Counted from the stretch's first letter, positions 25,416 to 34,863 are shown. The stretch is 64,000 nt of DNA from an uncultured Myxococcales bacterium (GCA_903840165.1 CAIMEY010000119.1:62001-126000); one strand, 5' to 3'. Notes: generated from the sequence alone by a model not told the origin. Numbers and translations: made by a program.

Positions 25416-26269
25416 CGCTTCTCCTGTTTTTGCGGACGCAGCTGGGCAAGGGCATGCTTGAGCTCGGCGCGCGGCATCTGGGTCATGCCGGAAAACTCTT
25501 GCCCGACGCGCAGATGTTCGCCGCCATCCAAGACGACGCACTCCCCGGTCATGTAGGACGACAGCGGCGACAGCATAAACGTCGCCAAGTCTGCGAGTTC
25601 ATAGGGACGACCGAATCGACCCAGGGGAATCTGTTCCAAAGCCGTGGCTTGCATGACCTCGGGCATTAGGCGGCTGAAGGCCCCCTCGGTCTGGAACGGT
25701 CCAGGCGCGATTGCGTTGCAGCGGATTCCGTAAGTTGCCCATTCTACAGCCAAAGACTTGGTCATGGCCAGAACGCCCGCTTTGGCGCACGCACTTGGGA
25801 CGACAAAGGCAGAGCCGGTCCATGCATAAGTGGTAACAATGCTCAAGATATTTCCGCCACAGCGGCGATCAATCCAGCGGCGTCCCGCATCCGTGGTCAT
25901 GTGAAATGTGCCGCCAAGGACGATTTGCACAACGGAATTAAAGGCATTGGCCGACAAGTCTTCGGTCGGTGCTAAGAAGTTGCCCGCGGCGTTGTTGACC
26001 AAGTCGGTGACGGGCCCGAGTTCGGCCTCCAAGGCATCGACCGCCGCCGCGCAGGCCAACGGATCGCGAACGTCGCAACTGGCCCAAGCAGCCGTTCCGC
26101 CAGATTTAACAATCGTTTCAACAGTTTGCGTTAACGGTTCGGCGCGCCGGCCCAAGATCGCGACCTTGGCTCCCAGTTGGGCAAATCGCTCGGCCATGGC
26201 TCGCCCGAGGCCGCTGCCGCCACCGGTGATGAGAATCGTCTGTCCTTGCAGGGTATTGGCTGTGAACAC
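25412..26269 (-). CDS. SDR-family oxidoreductase, 2,4-dienoyl-CoA reductase-like
   Basis: 285 residues from a GTG start preceded by GGAAGGA; the frame is open further upstream without coding character. It has the cofactor motif TGGGSGLG, AILGRRAEPL, NNAAGNF and VAIAPG-type NAIAPGPFQTEGAF. The catalytic Tyr of classical SDRs is replaced: the aligned segment is VPSACAKAGV, with Lys kept. This Ser-for-Tyr pattern and the PFQTEGA loop fit bacterial and mitochondrial 2,4-dienoyl-CoA reductases that act in oxidation of unsaturated fatty acids. Its stop overlaps the start of the Cys-rich lipoprotein gene downstream. It resembles the SDR at 11798 but is only a distant paralogue. Confidence 0.87.
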   Translation of the reverse strand: MFTANTLQGQTILITGGGSGLGRAMAERFAQLGAKVAILGRRAEPLTQTVETIVKSGGTAAWASCDVRDPLACAAAVDALEAELGPVTDLVNNAAGNFLAPTEDLSANAFNSVVQIVLGGTFHMTTDAGRRWIDRRCGGNILSIVTTYAWTGSAFVVPSACAKAGVLAMTKSLAVEWATYGIRCNAIAPGPFQTEGAFSRLMPEVMQATALEQIPLGRFGRPYELADLATFMLSPLSSYMTGECVVLDGGEHLRVGQEFSGMTQMPRAELKHALAQLRPQKQEKR

Positions 26270-26351
26270 GGGGCTTCCTTCCGGGGCGGTTGGCCGGGCG
26301 ACGCTACCGCCGGTGGTTCTCCGCCGACGTGCGCGCCGGGCGCAGAGGGAC

Positions 26352-27074
26352 TTACTTCTGGTCGCGAATGACGGCACCATCGCCATCAATGCGAACAATG
26401 ACCATGGGTTCCTTGACTGAGGCCGGATCGAACGGCTTGCCCATTTCCGCGGCCTCATGCCGCTTGAACTGCACGGTTTGTTCCAAGGTGAGCGGCATCT
26501 TGCGCACGGACCCTTCGGCCACGGCGTAGCGGCCCTTATCGGTCTGGCGGAACGTCATCGTGCCGTCGATGACCTTGAAACGCATACGGGTGCCGGCGTC
26601 GTCCTTGAATTCAAACCAACATCCGCGCATTTGGCACACGTCGGTGACTTCGCCCTCCACGCGCACCCGTTGTCCAGCGTACTTGTCTGGGTCGGCAAGG
26701 ATTTTTTCAATTGGAACAGGGCTATCCAAGCTCACGCCGTTGCCAAAACGGTCGCCGGCGAGCGATAGACTCGGCCGCTGCGAAGGCGGGCCCGGATGGG
26801 CCTGGCACGTGGGATCTGCTTGATCGCACACGTGTTGTTCCGCCGTGGCTGGCGGTGTCACGCTGGCTGTCACAGCCGTGGCAGTCACAGCCGTGGCGGC
26901 CTTGGGTGGCGATGGCGTAGGAGCTACAGTCTGCTTGCCCTTTGAGATTGCTGGACTATCGGCCTGGGCAACTGGGCCTGGCTGCTGGCAGCACGTCAAG
27001 GCTAGGCTCAGGGCCCAAGGAAGGGCGCACAGGCGTTTTGCGAAGACTGCTTGAAAATACTGCGGAATTGGCAT
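26352..27074 (-). CDS. DUF4920 (OB-fold-like) lipoprotein
   Basis: 240 residues. A signal peptide ends in a Cys pair (LTCCQQPG), so lipidation is likely, followed by a Thr/Ala/Pro-rich spacer. The C-terminal part, from about residue 125, matches the DUF4920 pattern: KILADPDKYAGQRVRVEGEV, VCQMRGCWFEF and RFKVIDGTMTF. This is an OB-fold-like domain found in periplasmic proteins of unknown function; the two Cys in VCQMRGCW are conserved in the family. The start at 27074 is the first that gives a proper signal peptide; its ribosome-binding site is weak. It is divergent from the cyclase-like gene at 27194. Confidence 0.8.
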   Translation of the reverse strand: MPIPQYFQAVFAKRLCALPWALSLALTCCQQPGPVAQADSPAISKGKQTVAPTPSPPKAATAVTATAVTASVTPPATAEQHVCDQADPTCQAHPGPPSQRPSLSLAGDRFGNGVSLDSPVPIEKILADPDKYAGQRVRVEGEVTDVCQMRGCWFEFKDDAGTRMRFKVIDGTMTFRQTDKGRYAVAEGSVRKMPLTLEQTVQFKRHEAAEMGKPFDPASVKEPMVIVRIDGDGAVIRDQK

Positions 27075-27193
27075 CGAAGGCTCGGCAGCCCCAAGACTGA
27101 GCGGGGCGACGGACGGCAGGATAGCAGCTTTGACTGCCGTCGCACAGGCTCTACCCTGGATCGGCGTCATGCGGCGCAACGATTGGCATTTGC

Positions 27194-30100
27194 TTGCCAA
27201 GCCGCCCAAAGCGTCCTACCTTGCCGGCTGCCGGAACTGGCATCACGGGGCCGCCCATCCGCACGGAGCAACCGCCAACGCTAACTGCCTACGCTGCAAC
27301 CTGGTTGCTCCAGCGCATTGGTGGGGCGACGTTGGCGGTCAATCAGCCATTTGCGGAGCGTTGGAGCGGGGTTCTGCTTGTCGTCGACACGCCGGGTCTG
27401 GTGCCTGGACTGATCGCACAGCAAATCTCGCCCGAGCCGGACGCCCAAAGGCTGACCCAGCGCCTGAAACTGAGCCTGGGTGCCGTGGTGGAAATCGTCG
27501 TGGCCCATGGCGGCGATATCATTTCCTTTACGTCCGATTGTCTGGTGGCCCTCTGGCCCACGCGGCCTTGGACCGTCGCTACAGACAGCCCCGGCGGACC
27601 GGCGCCTTACCCGGCCGAATTCGCCAACGCCGCCCAGCGCGCGTGCAGCTGCAGCCTGCGCATCCAAGGCAGTGTGCCGGGCCTGGCGCACGGGCAAGGC
27701 GGCGACCTCGCCCTACGGCAGTTTGTCACGGCCGGGTCAGGGGATTTTCTCTCGCTGGGCGGCGAGTTGTCGCGTTGGGCCCTGCTGCTCCATGGCGCGC
27801 CCCTGGCAGAAGTGGCGCAATTGCGACGCCGGGCGACGATGGGCGATATCCTGGTATCTCAGCACATTTCCGATTGCATCCCAGGTGGTTGGCTTGCAAG
27901 TCGCGCCGGGGCCGGTTTCAGGCTCGAGCCGAATCTGCAGCCGCGTCCTTGGCCACCGCGGCCCGCTCTGGACCCGCCGGAGCTCGCGGGGCAGGCCCAG
28001 GAACTGCTGCGCCAATGGCTGCCCGGGGCGCTGCGCAGTGGGCTGCCGTCCCCCGACTCTGATGGCGAATTGCGTCGTGTTTCCATGGTGGTCGTCGGAT
28101 TGCCGGCGTGCCACGGCCAAGCCGTCAACTTGGACGCGCTGCAGGCGACCGCGCGGGCGTTGCAACGTGACGTCTATCAGGTGGAGGGCAGCCTCGACCG
28201 CATCACCATGGACGGAGAAGACCCTGTTTTGATTGCCGTGTTTGGCGTGCCGCCCATCTGGCATGAGGACGACCCGGCGCGGGCTGTGCAAGCCGGGCTG
28301 GCGATGCGAAATACCTTACGCAAGAAGGGGTTGCCAGCCAGCGTCGGCATCGCGACCGGATTGGTCCTATGCGGTAGTGTGGGCAGTGCCACGCGGCGGG
28401 AGTATTTGTTGGTCGGACAGGCGCTGCGCACGGCCAAGACCCTGCAGCTTGTGCCCGGCGACCAAGTGGTTTGCGATGAAGAAACATGGCGTCATGCCCG
28501 CGAATTTCTTGGGTTTGATCCCCTGCCCTCGCCGTCCCTATTTGCGCTGCCGCTGCCCGCCAATTCAGGCGCACCGGCGTGCTACGTGGCCAATGGTCAG
28601 CGCTTGCCGCCTCTGGGGCAGGCCGCTGCGATGGTCGGCCGTGTTCCGGAACGCGCGCTGCTGTCGACAGCGCTCCAAAGTCTTGTAAAGTTTCGTCAAA
28701 ACTCGACTGTGTTGCTCACGGGCCCGGCAGGCAGTGGCAAGTCCCGGCTGCTCGAAGACGCGCTGCAGCAAGCAACCGGTCTGGGCGTTGAAGTCCTGCG
28801 TGCCCGCGGGGATGCCCGGGAGCAATGGACGGCGTATCGTCCGTTTTACCCTGTTTTTCAAAAGCTATTGGACCTGCCCAATCGACTCTCACCGCCGGCA
28901 ACTGCGGAGGCGCTGCGCCGGCGAGCCGCTGTCCACCCAGCCTGGCTGCCTCTCTTTCCACTGCTCGCCGATGCCATGCCGCTTGATCTGCAAGACAATG
29001 AATGGACACGGCAAATGCACGGCTCTACCCGCGCATTTCAGACACTGACCCTGCTTTGCGGCCTGCTGCAGGATCAGGCCAACCGCCAGCCCACCTTACT
29101 AGTCGTGGACGATGCCCAGTGGATGGATTCGCGTTCCTGGGCGTTATTGCACGCAATTCGCCAGTCAGTGTCGCCGATTGTCGTGGTCGTTCTGGCCTGC
29201 CCGGTCGGTGACGTTCAGCCGGCCGATTTGGACCTGCTGCGCACGCAGCGAGGGGTCGTGGCCATTGACGTGCAGCCGCTGACGGCCCAGGAAAGTGAGC
29301 GCTTGATCAGCCAACACTTGGGCGTCCAAGGTTGTCCCCAAGAACTGGCGAACACGATTCATGAATGGGCTGCCGGCAATGCGCTCAATGTCGAGGAATT
29401 GACGCTGCTTCTGCGCGACGGAGGCCTGGTGCAGCGCGAGGGCGAGCTCGTTCATTTGCGTTGTGATATAGACGAGTTGCGCAAACAGCACATACCTGCC
29501 AGCCTGCGGGAAGTTGTGCTTGCGCGGCTGGGTTTGCTGCCCACGGATCAGCAGCGGGCGCTGCAAATGGCGAGTGTCATCGGCACGTCGTTTCCAACAT
29601 CGGCAGTGATGGAGCAATTAATCAGTGAATACAAGGCAGTTCAAGATATTTGGACGCCATTGCTGCGCCGGCGCTGGCTCAGGCCCCTGGATGGCTTGGG
29701 GGGCGAGAACCTTGCCCTGCGCTTCGGGCACGCCCTGATAAGACCTTTGATTTACGACGCAATTCCCGATCAGCTTCGCAGCCAGTGGCACCGTGACACC
29801 GCCCACTGGCTGCGCAATCACATGGAGAAATTGGCACAACCGCCCTACAGCCTGCTCGCCGGTCACGGACAGAAGGGGCAGATGTGGCCATTTGCCGTAG
29901 AGAATTGGCAACATGCAGCAGCTGCTGCCCAGGCTCGAGACGCCCATCCCGAGGCCCTGCGCGCCCTGCAGACCGCGCAGGCGTTGACGGAGATCCACAG
30001 CGTGCCGGTGACGGCGCTGCAAAAAGCGGCGTGGTTTGGCGACATGTCTCAGGCCTGGCTGAGAATTGGCGATTGGGCCTCAGCTGAGCGCGACGCGCGA

Positions 30101-31414
30101 CGCGCATTGGCGGCCACGGGAACCCACCTGCCGACGTCCGCCTCCGGCCAATGGCTAGCCATCGTCTGGCAAGCCGCGATTCGGGCACTGCAAATGGGCT
30201 GGCCGGAGTGGTTTGGTCATGCGGCTGCAGCCAAGAGGAGTCGCTTTCGCTGGCGAGTTCGATTGTTGCAACCACTCACCGAACACCTGTTGGCCGCCGA
30301 CCAGTTGCGAGCCAGTTTGGCCTGTGGCCTCAAGGCCGTCAACTGTGCCGTGAGCGGCGGGCCATCGGATGAATTAGCCTGTGCCTATGCGATGTTGGGT
30401 ATTGTGCTGCGCGCCTCAACGCCCTGGCATCGGCTGGCATGGCGCAGCCTGCAGGCCGCCATGGCTGTGGCCCAACAACAAAGTCAGTATGGGGCAAAAG
30501 GTGTCGTCCTGACTCGACTCGCCGAGTTTCACTTGGTCCAGGGCCAATGGTCTCAGGCGCAGGCTGTTCTGCAGCAAGCGGTCGGATTGAGTCATGAAAT
30601 TGGCGACATGCGCCAGTGGCTTCAGGCCCAGGTGCTGCTCTGCCAGTTGCGTCTGCATCAAGGGCGCACGGCGGAAATTACGCCTATTGTTGAGGCTCTA
30701 GGCCGTAATCAAAGTGCGTCTAACTCGCCAGCCGGACAGGCCCACGGGCTGCTCATGCAAGCGCAAACGGCGCTGCGCCTAGGCGATCCGGCCCAGGCCC
30801 ACGCGGCGCTCGCCCCCATCCTAGGCTGGATTGAACGTGAGGCGCTTGCGGCAGAAGTCCTTTGGGCGCGCGCACTTCTTGCGCTGACTCACCTGCAGAG
30901 CGGGGACCGAAGGATGGCCCGAGCCGTGGCAGACCGCGCCTTGCCTCTGCTGCAGCGGGCCAATACCAGCGCACCTTGGCTGCCCGCGAGCCTGTCGGCC
31001 CTGTGCGAAGTCTACCTGCGTTTGTGGGCCGATGCCGAAGTCACGGACCCTCAACGGCTTGACTATGTTCGTCATTCGCGAAATTGCTGCCTGGGTCTGC
31101 AGCGCCTCTCCCGCCACGTGGCTCCGGCCCAACCGCCAGCGCTGCTGTGGCAAGGTTGGCGCCGGCAACTGCAACAACGCCCGGCCGCGGCGCTCCAGGC
31201 TTGGCGAGAGGCCAATGCCGCAGCCCGGCGTTTAGACATGCTTTTTGAGCAGGCTATGGCCCAAGCTGCCATCGGCCAATGTCCGGCGACTCCAACTGCG
31301 GAAAAGCAACAGGCCCAGCAGACTGCAGCGGCTATGTTCGCAGAACAGAAGACGTTTTGGCTTGTTGGTATTGGTGCGGAACAGCGCCTGAATTTGGCGT
31401 CACCTAAGTTCTAA
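27194..31414 (+). CDS. soluble adenylyl cyclase-like protein: two cyclase domains, ATPase, TPR
   Basis: A 1406-residue protein with the order of mammalian soluble adenylyl cyclase (ADCY10) and its bacterial relatives. The first cyclase-like domain, about 55-235, keeps one metal-type Asp in VLLVVDTPGL (about 65) and another in FTSDCLVALWP (about 115). The second, about 295-425, has VSMVVVGLPA with no Asp and ends SVGIATGLVLCGSVGSATR. An AAA/STAND-type ATPase follows, with GPAGSGKS (about 510) and LLVVDDAQWMD (about 638), then about 500 residues of TPR-like helices. The N-terminus is uncertain: the first in-frame start is TTG at 27194 without a good ribosome-binding site. Cyclase activity is inferred, not certain, because the catalytic domains are divergent. 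Confidence 0.82.
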   Translation: MPSRPKRPTLPAAGTGITGPPIRTEQPPTLTAYAATWLLQRIGGATLAVNQPFAERWSGVLLVVDTPGLVPGLIAQQISPEPDAQRLTQRLKLSLGAVVEIVVAHGGDIISFTSDCLVALWPTRPWTVATDSPGGPAPYPAEFANAAQRACSCSLRIQGSVPGLAHGQGGDLALRQFVTAGSGDFLSLGGELSRWALLLHGAPLAEVAQLRRRATMGDILVSQHISDCIPGGWLASRAGAGFRLEPNLQPRPWPPRPALDPPELAGQAQELLRQWLPGALRSGLPSPDSDGELRRVSMVVVGLPACHGQAVNLDALQATARALQRDVYQVEGSLDRITMDGEDPVLIAVFGVPPIWHEDDPARAVQAGLAMRNTLRKKGLPASVGIATGLVLCGSVGSATRREYLLVGQALRTAKTLQLVPGDQVVCDEETWRHAREFLGFDPLPSPSLFALPLPANSGAPACYVANGQRLPPLGQAAAMVGRVPERALLSTALQSLVKFRQNSTVLLTGPAGSGKSRLLEDALQQATGLGVEVLRARGDAREQWTAYRPFYPVFQKLLDLPNRLSPPATAEALRRRAAVHPAWLPLFPLLADAMPLDLQDNEWTRQMHGSTRAFQTLTLLCGLLQDQANRQPTLLVVDDAQWMDSRSWALLHAIRQSVSPIVVVVLACPVGDVQPADLDLLRTQRGVVAIDVQPLTAQESERLISQHLGVQGCPQELANTIHEWAAGNALNVEELTLLLRDGGLVQREGELVHLRCDIDELRKQHIPASLREVVLARLGLLPTDQQRALQMASVIGTSFPTSAVMEQLISEYKAVQDIWTPLLRRRWLRPLDGLGGENLALRFGHALIRPLIYDAIPDQLRSQWHRDTAHWLRNHMEKLAQPPYSLLAGHGQKGQMWPFAVENWQHAAAAAQARDAHPEALRALQTAQALTEIHSVPVTALQKAAWFGDMSQAWLRIGDWASAERDARRALAATGTHLPTSASGQWLAIVWQAAIRALQMGWPEWFGHAAAAKRSRFRWRVRLLQPLTEHLLAADQLRASLACGLKAVNCAVSGGPSDELACAYAMLGIVLRASTPWHRLAWRSLQAAMAVAQQQSQYGAKGVVLTRLAEFHLVQGQWSQAQAVLQQAVGLSHEIGDMRQWLQAQVLLCQLRLHQGRTAEITPIVEALGRNQSASNSPAGQAHGLLMQAQTALRLGDPAQAHAALAPILGWIEREALAAEVLWARALLALTHLQSGDRRMARAVADRALPLLQRANTSAPWLPASLSALCEVYLRLWADAEVTDPQRLDYVRHSRNCCLGLQRLSRHVAPAQPPALLWQGWRRQLQQRPAAALQAWREANAAARRLDMLFEQAMAQAAIGQCPATPTAEKQQAQQTAAAMFAEQKTFWLVGIGAEQRLNLASPKF

Positions 31415-31448
31415 GGTCAAGCCGATATTGCACCGCGGCCCGCGGCCT

Positions 31449-32807
31449 TCAGACCAAGGTGGCCGAGACCCGCGGTGCGGCGGCAACTCGATTTCGGCCC
31501 TGGGCTTTCGCTTGGTACAGGGCTCGGTCGGCCAAGAGCATGAGGTCGTGGTGCGACTCGAGCCCAGACGTCGCCGTAGCTAGGCCGAGGCTGACCGTAA
31601 GACAGGCTGCCGTCTCCGACGTTGCGTGCGGGATCGCTAGTGAATTCACACAGTCAACGATCCGCCACGCCACGGTTGCAGCACCACTGGCGTCGGTGCC
31701 GGGCAGAATGACGACGAACTCCTCGCCGCCGTAGCGCGCCACCAAATCAGGCAGCCTCCCCACCGTAGCCGTTAGTTTTTCCGCGACCTTGCGCAAGCAG
31801 TCGTCGCCCGCGAGATGGCCATAGTGATCGTTGAAACGCTTAAAGTGGTCGATGTCGAGCAGAAGCAGCGAAAAGGCGCTGCCAAAGCGTTTGAACCGAG
31901 AGAATTCCATTTGCAGGGCGCGGTCTAAGGCGCGCCGATTGGCCAGGCCCGTGAGGCCATCCGTCATGGCAATGGCTTGGGCCGACGCCTTTTCGTGTTC
32001 GAGTTGCTCGATGAGCTCCTGTATCTTGCGCTCGGCGACAATCCGCTCGGTCACATCGCGGACGACGAAGACTATCTTGTTCGGTTTTCCACTGATATCA
32101 TGAATGAATCCGCTGTTCACCTCGATGTCGAACACGCTTCCGTCACGGCGCACGCCTTTGTAGTGATTCGGGCCGAAATAGGTGCCGTCATACATGCGCT
32201 CAATGTTTTCTTTGGCCCTGATGTGGTCCTCGGGCACGATAAACGCTTGAATCGTCAGGGTTGTGACGTCGTAGTCCGTGGGATACCCAAAGATGCGGTG
32301 CGCGGCCCGGGAAACGATGATCAGCCTTCCTTGCAGGTCAGTGATCGTGATGTCGTCCGGGGAGGCGTCTAGGATCGAGCGATAGAGCGCCTCCTGGTCG
32401 CGCAGCTTCTCGTCCGCTTCCTTGCGGGCCGTAATGTCGCGGATCACGCTAACCACATGAGGCTCATTGCGAATTGTTACGACGCGCGCCGACACCAAGC
32501 CCGAAAACTGTCCGCCGTCCTTGCGCTGAAAGCGGTATTCGCGGTCATCACAGCTGCCGTCTTGCGCCAATTGCCCAATGAATTGCTCACGATCCGCGCT
32601 TGAGCACCACATCTGCGTGGCGATGGTCGAAGTGTCGTTGAGCTCAAGCCGGTCACGGCCGGTCATGCGGAGTGCGGCAGCGTTCAAGTCGACAAAGCGC
32701 CCGTCCGCCATGCGTGTGATGAACACGCCGTCTGGGCTGGCGTTGAACACCTGCCTTAGGCTTTCGAGTTCATCGCAGTGCGCCACGGAGGCAGCGTCGC
32801 ATTTCAT
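31449..32807 (-). CDS. diguanylate cyclase with two PAS domains
   Basis: 452-residue cytoplasmic sensor that should make cyclic di-GMP from two GTP. Two PAS/PAC units at about 14-125 (VFNASPDGVFITRMADGRFV) and 140-260 (ILDASPDDITITDLQGRLI) precede a coiled linker and a GGDEF domain. The active-site loop is RYGGEEFVVILPG at about 358-370, a valid GGEEF variant, and RLPD five residues before it is an intact inhibitory I-site, so product feedback is expected. GLTGLANRRALDRAL marks the domain start. The ATG at 32807 has GAGG nine bases upstream. No EAL domain is present. It is convergent with the cyclase-like gene ending at 31414. Confidence 0.93.
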   Translation of the reverse strand: MKCDAASVAHCDELESLRQVFNASPDGVFITRMADGRFVDLNAAALRMTGRDRLELNDTSTIATQMWCSSADREQFIGQLAQDGSCDDREYRFQRKDGGQFSGLVSARVVTIRNEPHVVSVIRDITARKEADEKLRDQEALYRSILDASPDDITITDLQGRLIIVSRAAHRIFGYPTDYDVTTLTIQAFIVPEDHIRAKENIERMYDGTYFGPNHYKGVRRDGSVFDIEVNSGFIHDISGKPNKIVFVVRDVTERIVAERKIQELIEQLEHEKASAQAIAMTDGLTGLANRRALDRALQMEFSRFKRFGSAFSLLLLDIDHFKRFNDHYGHLAGDDCLRKVAEKLTATVGRLPDLVARYGGEEFVVILPGTDASGAATVAWRIVDCVNSLAIPHATSETAACLTVSLGLATATSGLESHHDLMLLADRALYQAKAQGRNRVAAAPRVSATLV

Positions 32808-33085
32808 CTTGGAAAACCTCGATGTACGCCTGATCGGCCATGGACTCGCTGCAAGCACCGATCCCTGCCCCAGCACGCCAACCACCGGCATTTTTATCGC
32901 TACGCACCGGCACGGCTCCCGAACTGCTGCCGACCTCGGGCTGCTAGGCGATTCTGGGCGGTCCCCTGGCCGCCGTCAAGCGCTGCGGGGCCGCCAAAGC
33001 GACATGAATGAACAGGATGTTTTTCAAGTGAAACTACGAGCAAACGCAGTATCTCGAACCCGCAAGGAACTTCGGGTTCGGTGTT

Positions 33086-34336
33086 CTAAAGTCCCTGAGG
33101 ATAAGCGACTTCCCCGTGGAGCTCGGCGTCTAGGCCCACTTCTTCAGCGCTTTGCTCAACACGGACCGGCGTGATCTTGTTGATGATCCACAACATCCCG
33201 TAGGTAAAGCCGAAGGCCCAAACGCTGGAAATCGCGACGGCGGCACATTGCTTGCCGAAGAAGCCCACGCCGCCTAGGAGCAGGCCGTCGGCACCCGCGG
33301 GATTCCAGGCCTTAGACGCGAAAATGCCTAGGAAAAGAATGCCGATGAAGCCGCCGACGCCGTGCACGCCCCAAACGTCCAGGGCGTCGTCCCAACCGAG
33401 CTTGTTCTTGAGGGCCACGGCGTAATAGCAGATAACGCCAGCAAGAATGCCGATGAGGGCGGCGGTGCTCGGGCTGACATAGCCGGCGGCGGGGGTGATG
33501 GTCGCAAGGCCGGCGACGGCACCGGTCAATAAGCCAACAAACTTAGGCTGTTTGGCGTTGCCCCATTCGACGAGCATCCAGGTCGCCGCAGCAAAGGAGG
33601 CTGCAATGTCCGTGTTGAGAAAGGCTGAAGCGGTGATGCTGTCGACGCGGAACTCCGAGCCGGCGTTGAACCCGTACCAGCCGAACCAGAGGAGACCGGT
33701 GCCCAATGCGATGAGAGGAATACTATGCGGAACATTTTCAATGACTTTTCGCTTGCCAACGAAGAGAATCGACGCCAACGCAGCTAGACCGGCCGTGTTG
33801 TGAACGACGATGCCACCGGCAAAATCGAGCACGCCCCATTTGGCGAGCAGCCCGTCCGGGTGCCAAATCATGTGGCAGAACGGGAAGTACACGCACACCA
33901 GCCAAGCGGTAAGGAACAGAAAGTAGGCCTTGAAAGTCACGCGGTTGGCAAAGGCGCCGGTGATGAGCGCTGGCGTGATGATGGCGAACATCATCTGGTA
34001 GGCGATGTGGACGATGAGCGGGATGCCCGCATTGTTGCCGCCTAAGGTGAACATGCTTGTAAGTGTGACGTTTTTCAGCATGGCATAGTAGAACGGGTCG
34101 CCGATGATGCCGTTGAGCGACGGACCGAAGCACATCGAATAGCCAAAGGCGAACCAGAGGACTGTGGTCCAGCCGAGGCTGACAAAGCTCTGAATCATGA
34201 TGGATAGCACGTTCTTGCGGCCCACGAGGCCACCGTAGAAGAACGCTAGGCCAGGGGTCATCAACATGACGAGACTGCTACACAGCAGCATGAACGCCGT
34301 ATTTCCGGTATCTATTTGCATTGTTTGCGGATTCAT
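33086..34336 (-). CDS. amtB: ammonium transporter
   Basis: Inner-membrane Amt/Rh-family trimeric channel, 416 residues with eleven hydrophobic helices. Landmarks are MLMTPGLAFFYGGLVGRKN, the pore His pair (FAGGIVVHN and VWGVHGVGG), FNAGSEF and DDALDVWGVHG. The C-terminal tail GLDAELHGEVAYP is the conserved regulatory tail that in other bacteria contacts the PII protein GlnK; no glnK lies beside it. The second ATG (34336) is chosen because GGGAG sits six bases upstream; the ATG at 34342 is too close to it. A cluster of structure lies in the leader, described separately. Confidence 0.95.
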   Translation of the reverse strand: MNPQTMQIDTGNTAFMLLCSSLVMLMTPGLAFFYGGLVGRKNVLSIMIQSFVSLGWTTVLWFAFGYSMCFGPSLNGIIGDPFYYAMLKNVTLTSMFTLGGNNAGIPLIVHIAYQMMFAIITPALITGAFANRVTFKAYFLFLTAWLVCVYFPFCHMIWHPDGLLAKWGVLDFAGGIVVHNTAGLAALASILFVGKRKVIENVPHSIPLIALGTGLLWFGWYGFNAGSEFRVDSITASAFLNTDIAASFAAATWMLVEWGNAKQPKFVGLLTGAVAGLATITPAAGYVSPSTAALIGILAGVICYYAVALKNKLGWDDALDVWGVHGVGGFIGILFLGIFASKAWNPAGADGLLLGGVGFFGKQCAAVAISSVWAFGFTYGMLWIINKITPVRVEQSAEEVGLDAELHGEVAYPQGL

Positions 34337-34770
34337 GGGCATCTCCCAGAAGCGCGGGGGCAAAGTGAAGGAAAACAGGCCGCGCTCGGTGACAGCATCA
34401 GGCCAGCAAGTTTGGCGGTCAAACCCCTGGCTTTTATAGGGGAAAAAGGCGCGCGCGCCGGAGCTGCCTGGCAAAGCTGCGCACCGGAGAAATGGCTCAA
34501 CCACTTGAAATAGATGATGAATATGGGTCATGCGCCAAATAGTGACGCTGGAGGGCTTGGGGATGCGGGGACCACGCCCACGCGGAAACGCTGTTCTTTC
34601 GTGGTCCGCAGGCCTTTGGCCATCCTGCCATCGCCGCGTTGCCGGGTCTCGACACCTTGATGCAATCCTGATGGCCGCGTCGCCAATCTTGACCACATCC
34701 TGACACTCATCCTGCGAACCTGTTCGACGTGATGGCTGCAATGACGCGGCCCGTCACCACCGGAGGATGC
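34337..34770. other. divergent intergenic region between amtB and kdp
   Basis: 434 bases with no gene. It must contain the promoters of amtB (minus) and the kdp operon (plus). In the amtB leader CCCCT and AGGGG (about 34425-34440) can pair, and a TTGACC lies beside them on the minus strand, with no convincing -10. On the kdp side the hexamer ATCCTG recurs at 34622, 34665, 34697 and 34709, the last two as CATCCTG copies 12 bases apart, placed where a KdpE operator would be expected. I found no convincing sigma-54 site. Confidence 0.5.
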
Positions 34771-34863
34771 ATGTTGGACACGCTCTACGTCCTGCTCATT
34801 GTGGCGCTCATCGTCGCGCCGATGGGCTTTGTCGCGCTCTACGAGCGCATCCAGGGAGATTGA
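34771..34863 (+). CDS. 30-residue single-helix membrane peptide preceding kdpF
   Basis: Short ORF MLDTLYVLLIVALIVAPMGF, then VALYERIQGD. It has a strong CGGAGG six bases before the ATG, one membrane helix and a basic/acidic C-terminal end. Its stop is one base before the kdpF start. Small membrane ORFs of this kind, ending in a (C/Y)ER motif, occur upstream of kdpF in other genomes (from memory), and the good ribosome-binding site with tight spacing argues for translation. A role as a pump accessory or leader peptide is inference. Confidence 0.65.
   Translation: MLDTLYVLLIVALIVAPMGFVALYERIQGD

Noticed and set aside
27074-27193. Possible further N-terminal extension of the cyclase-like protein
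   Set aside because: No good in-frame start or coding composition upstream; the true start remains uncertain.
34337-34500. Possible sigma-54 promoter before amtB
   Set aside because: Candidate GG/GC pairs are at the wrong spacing.
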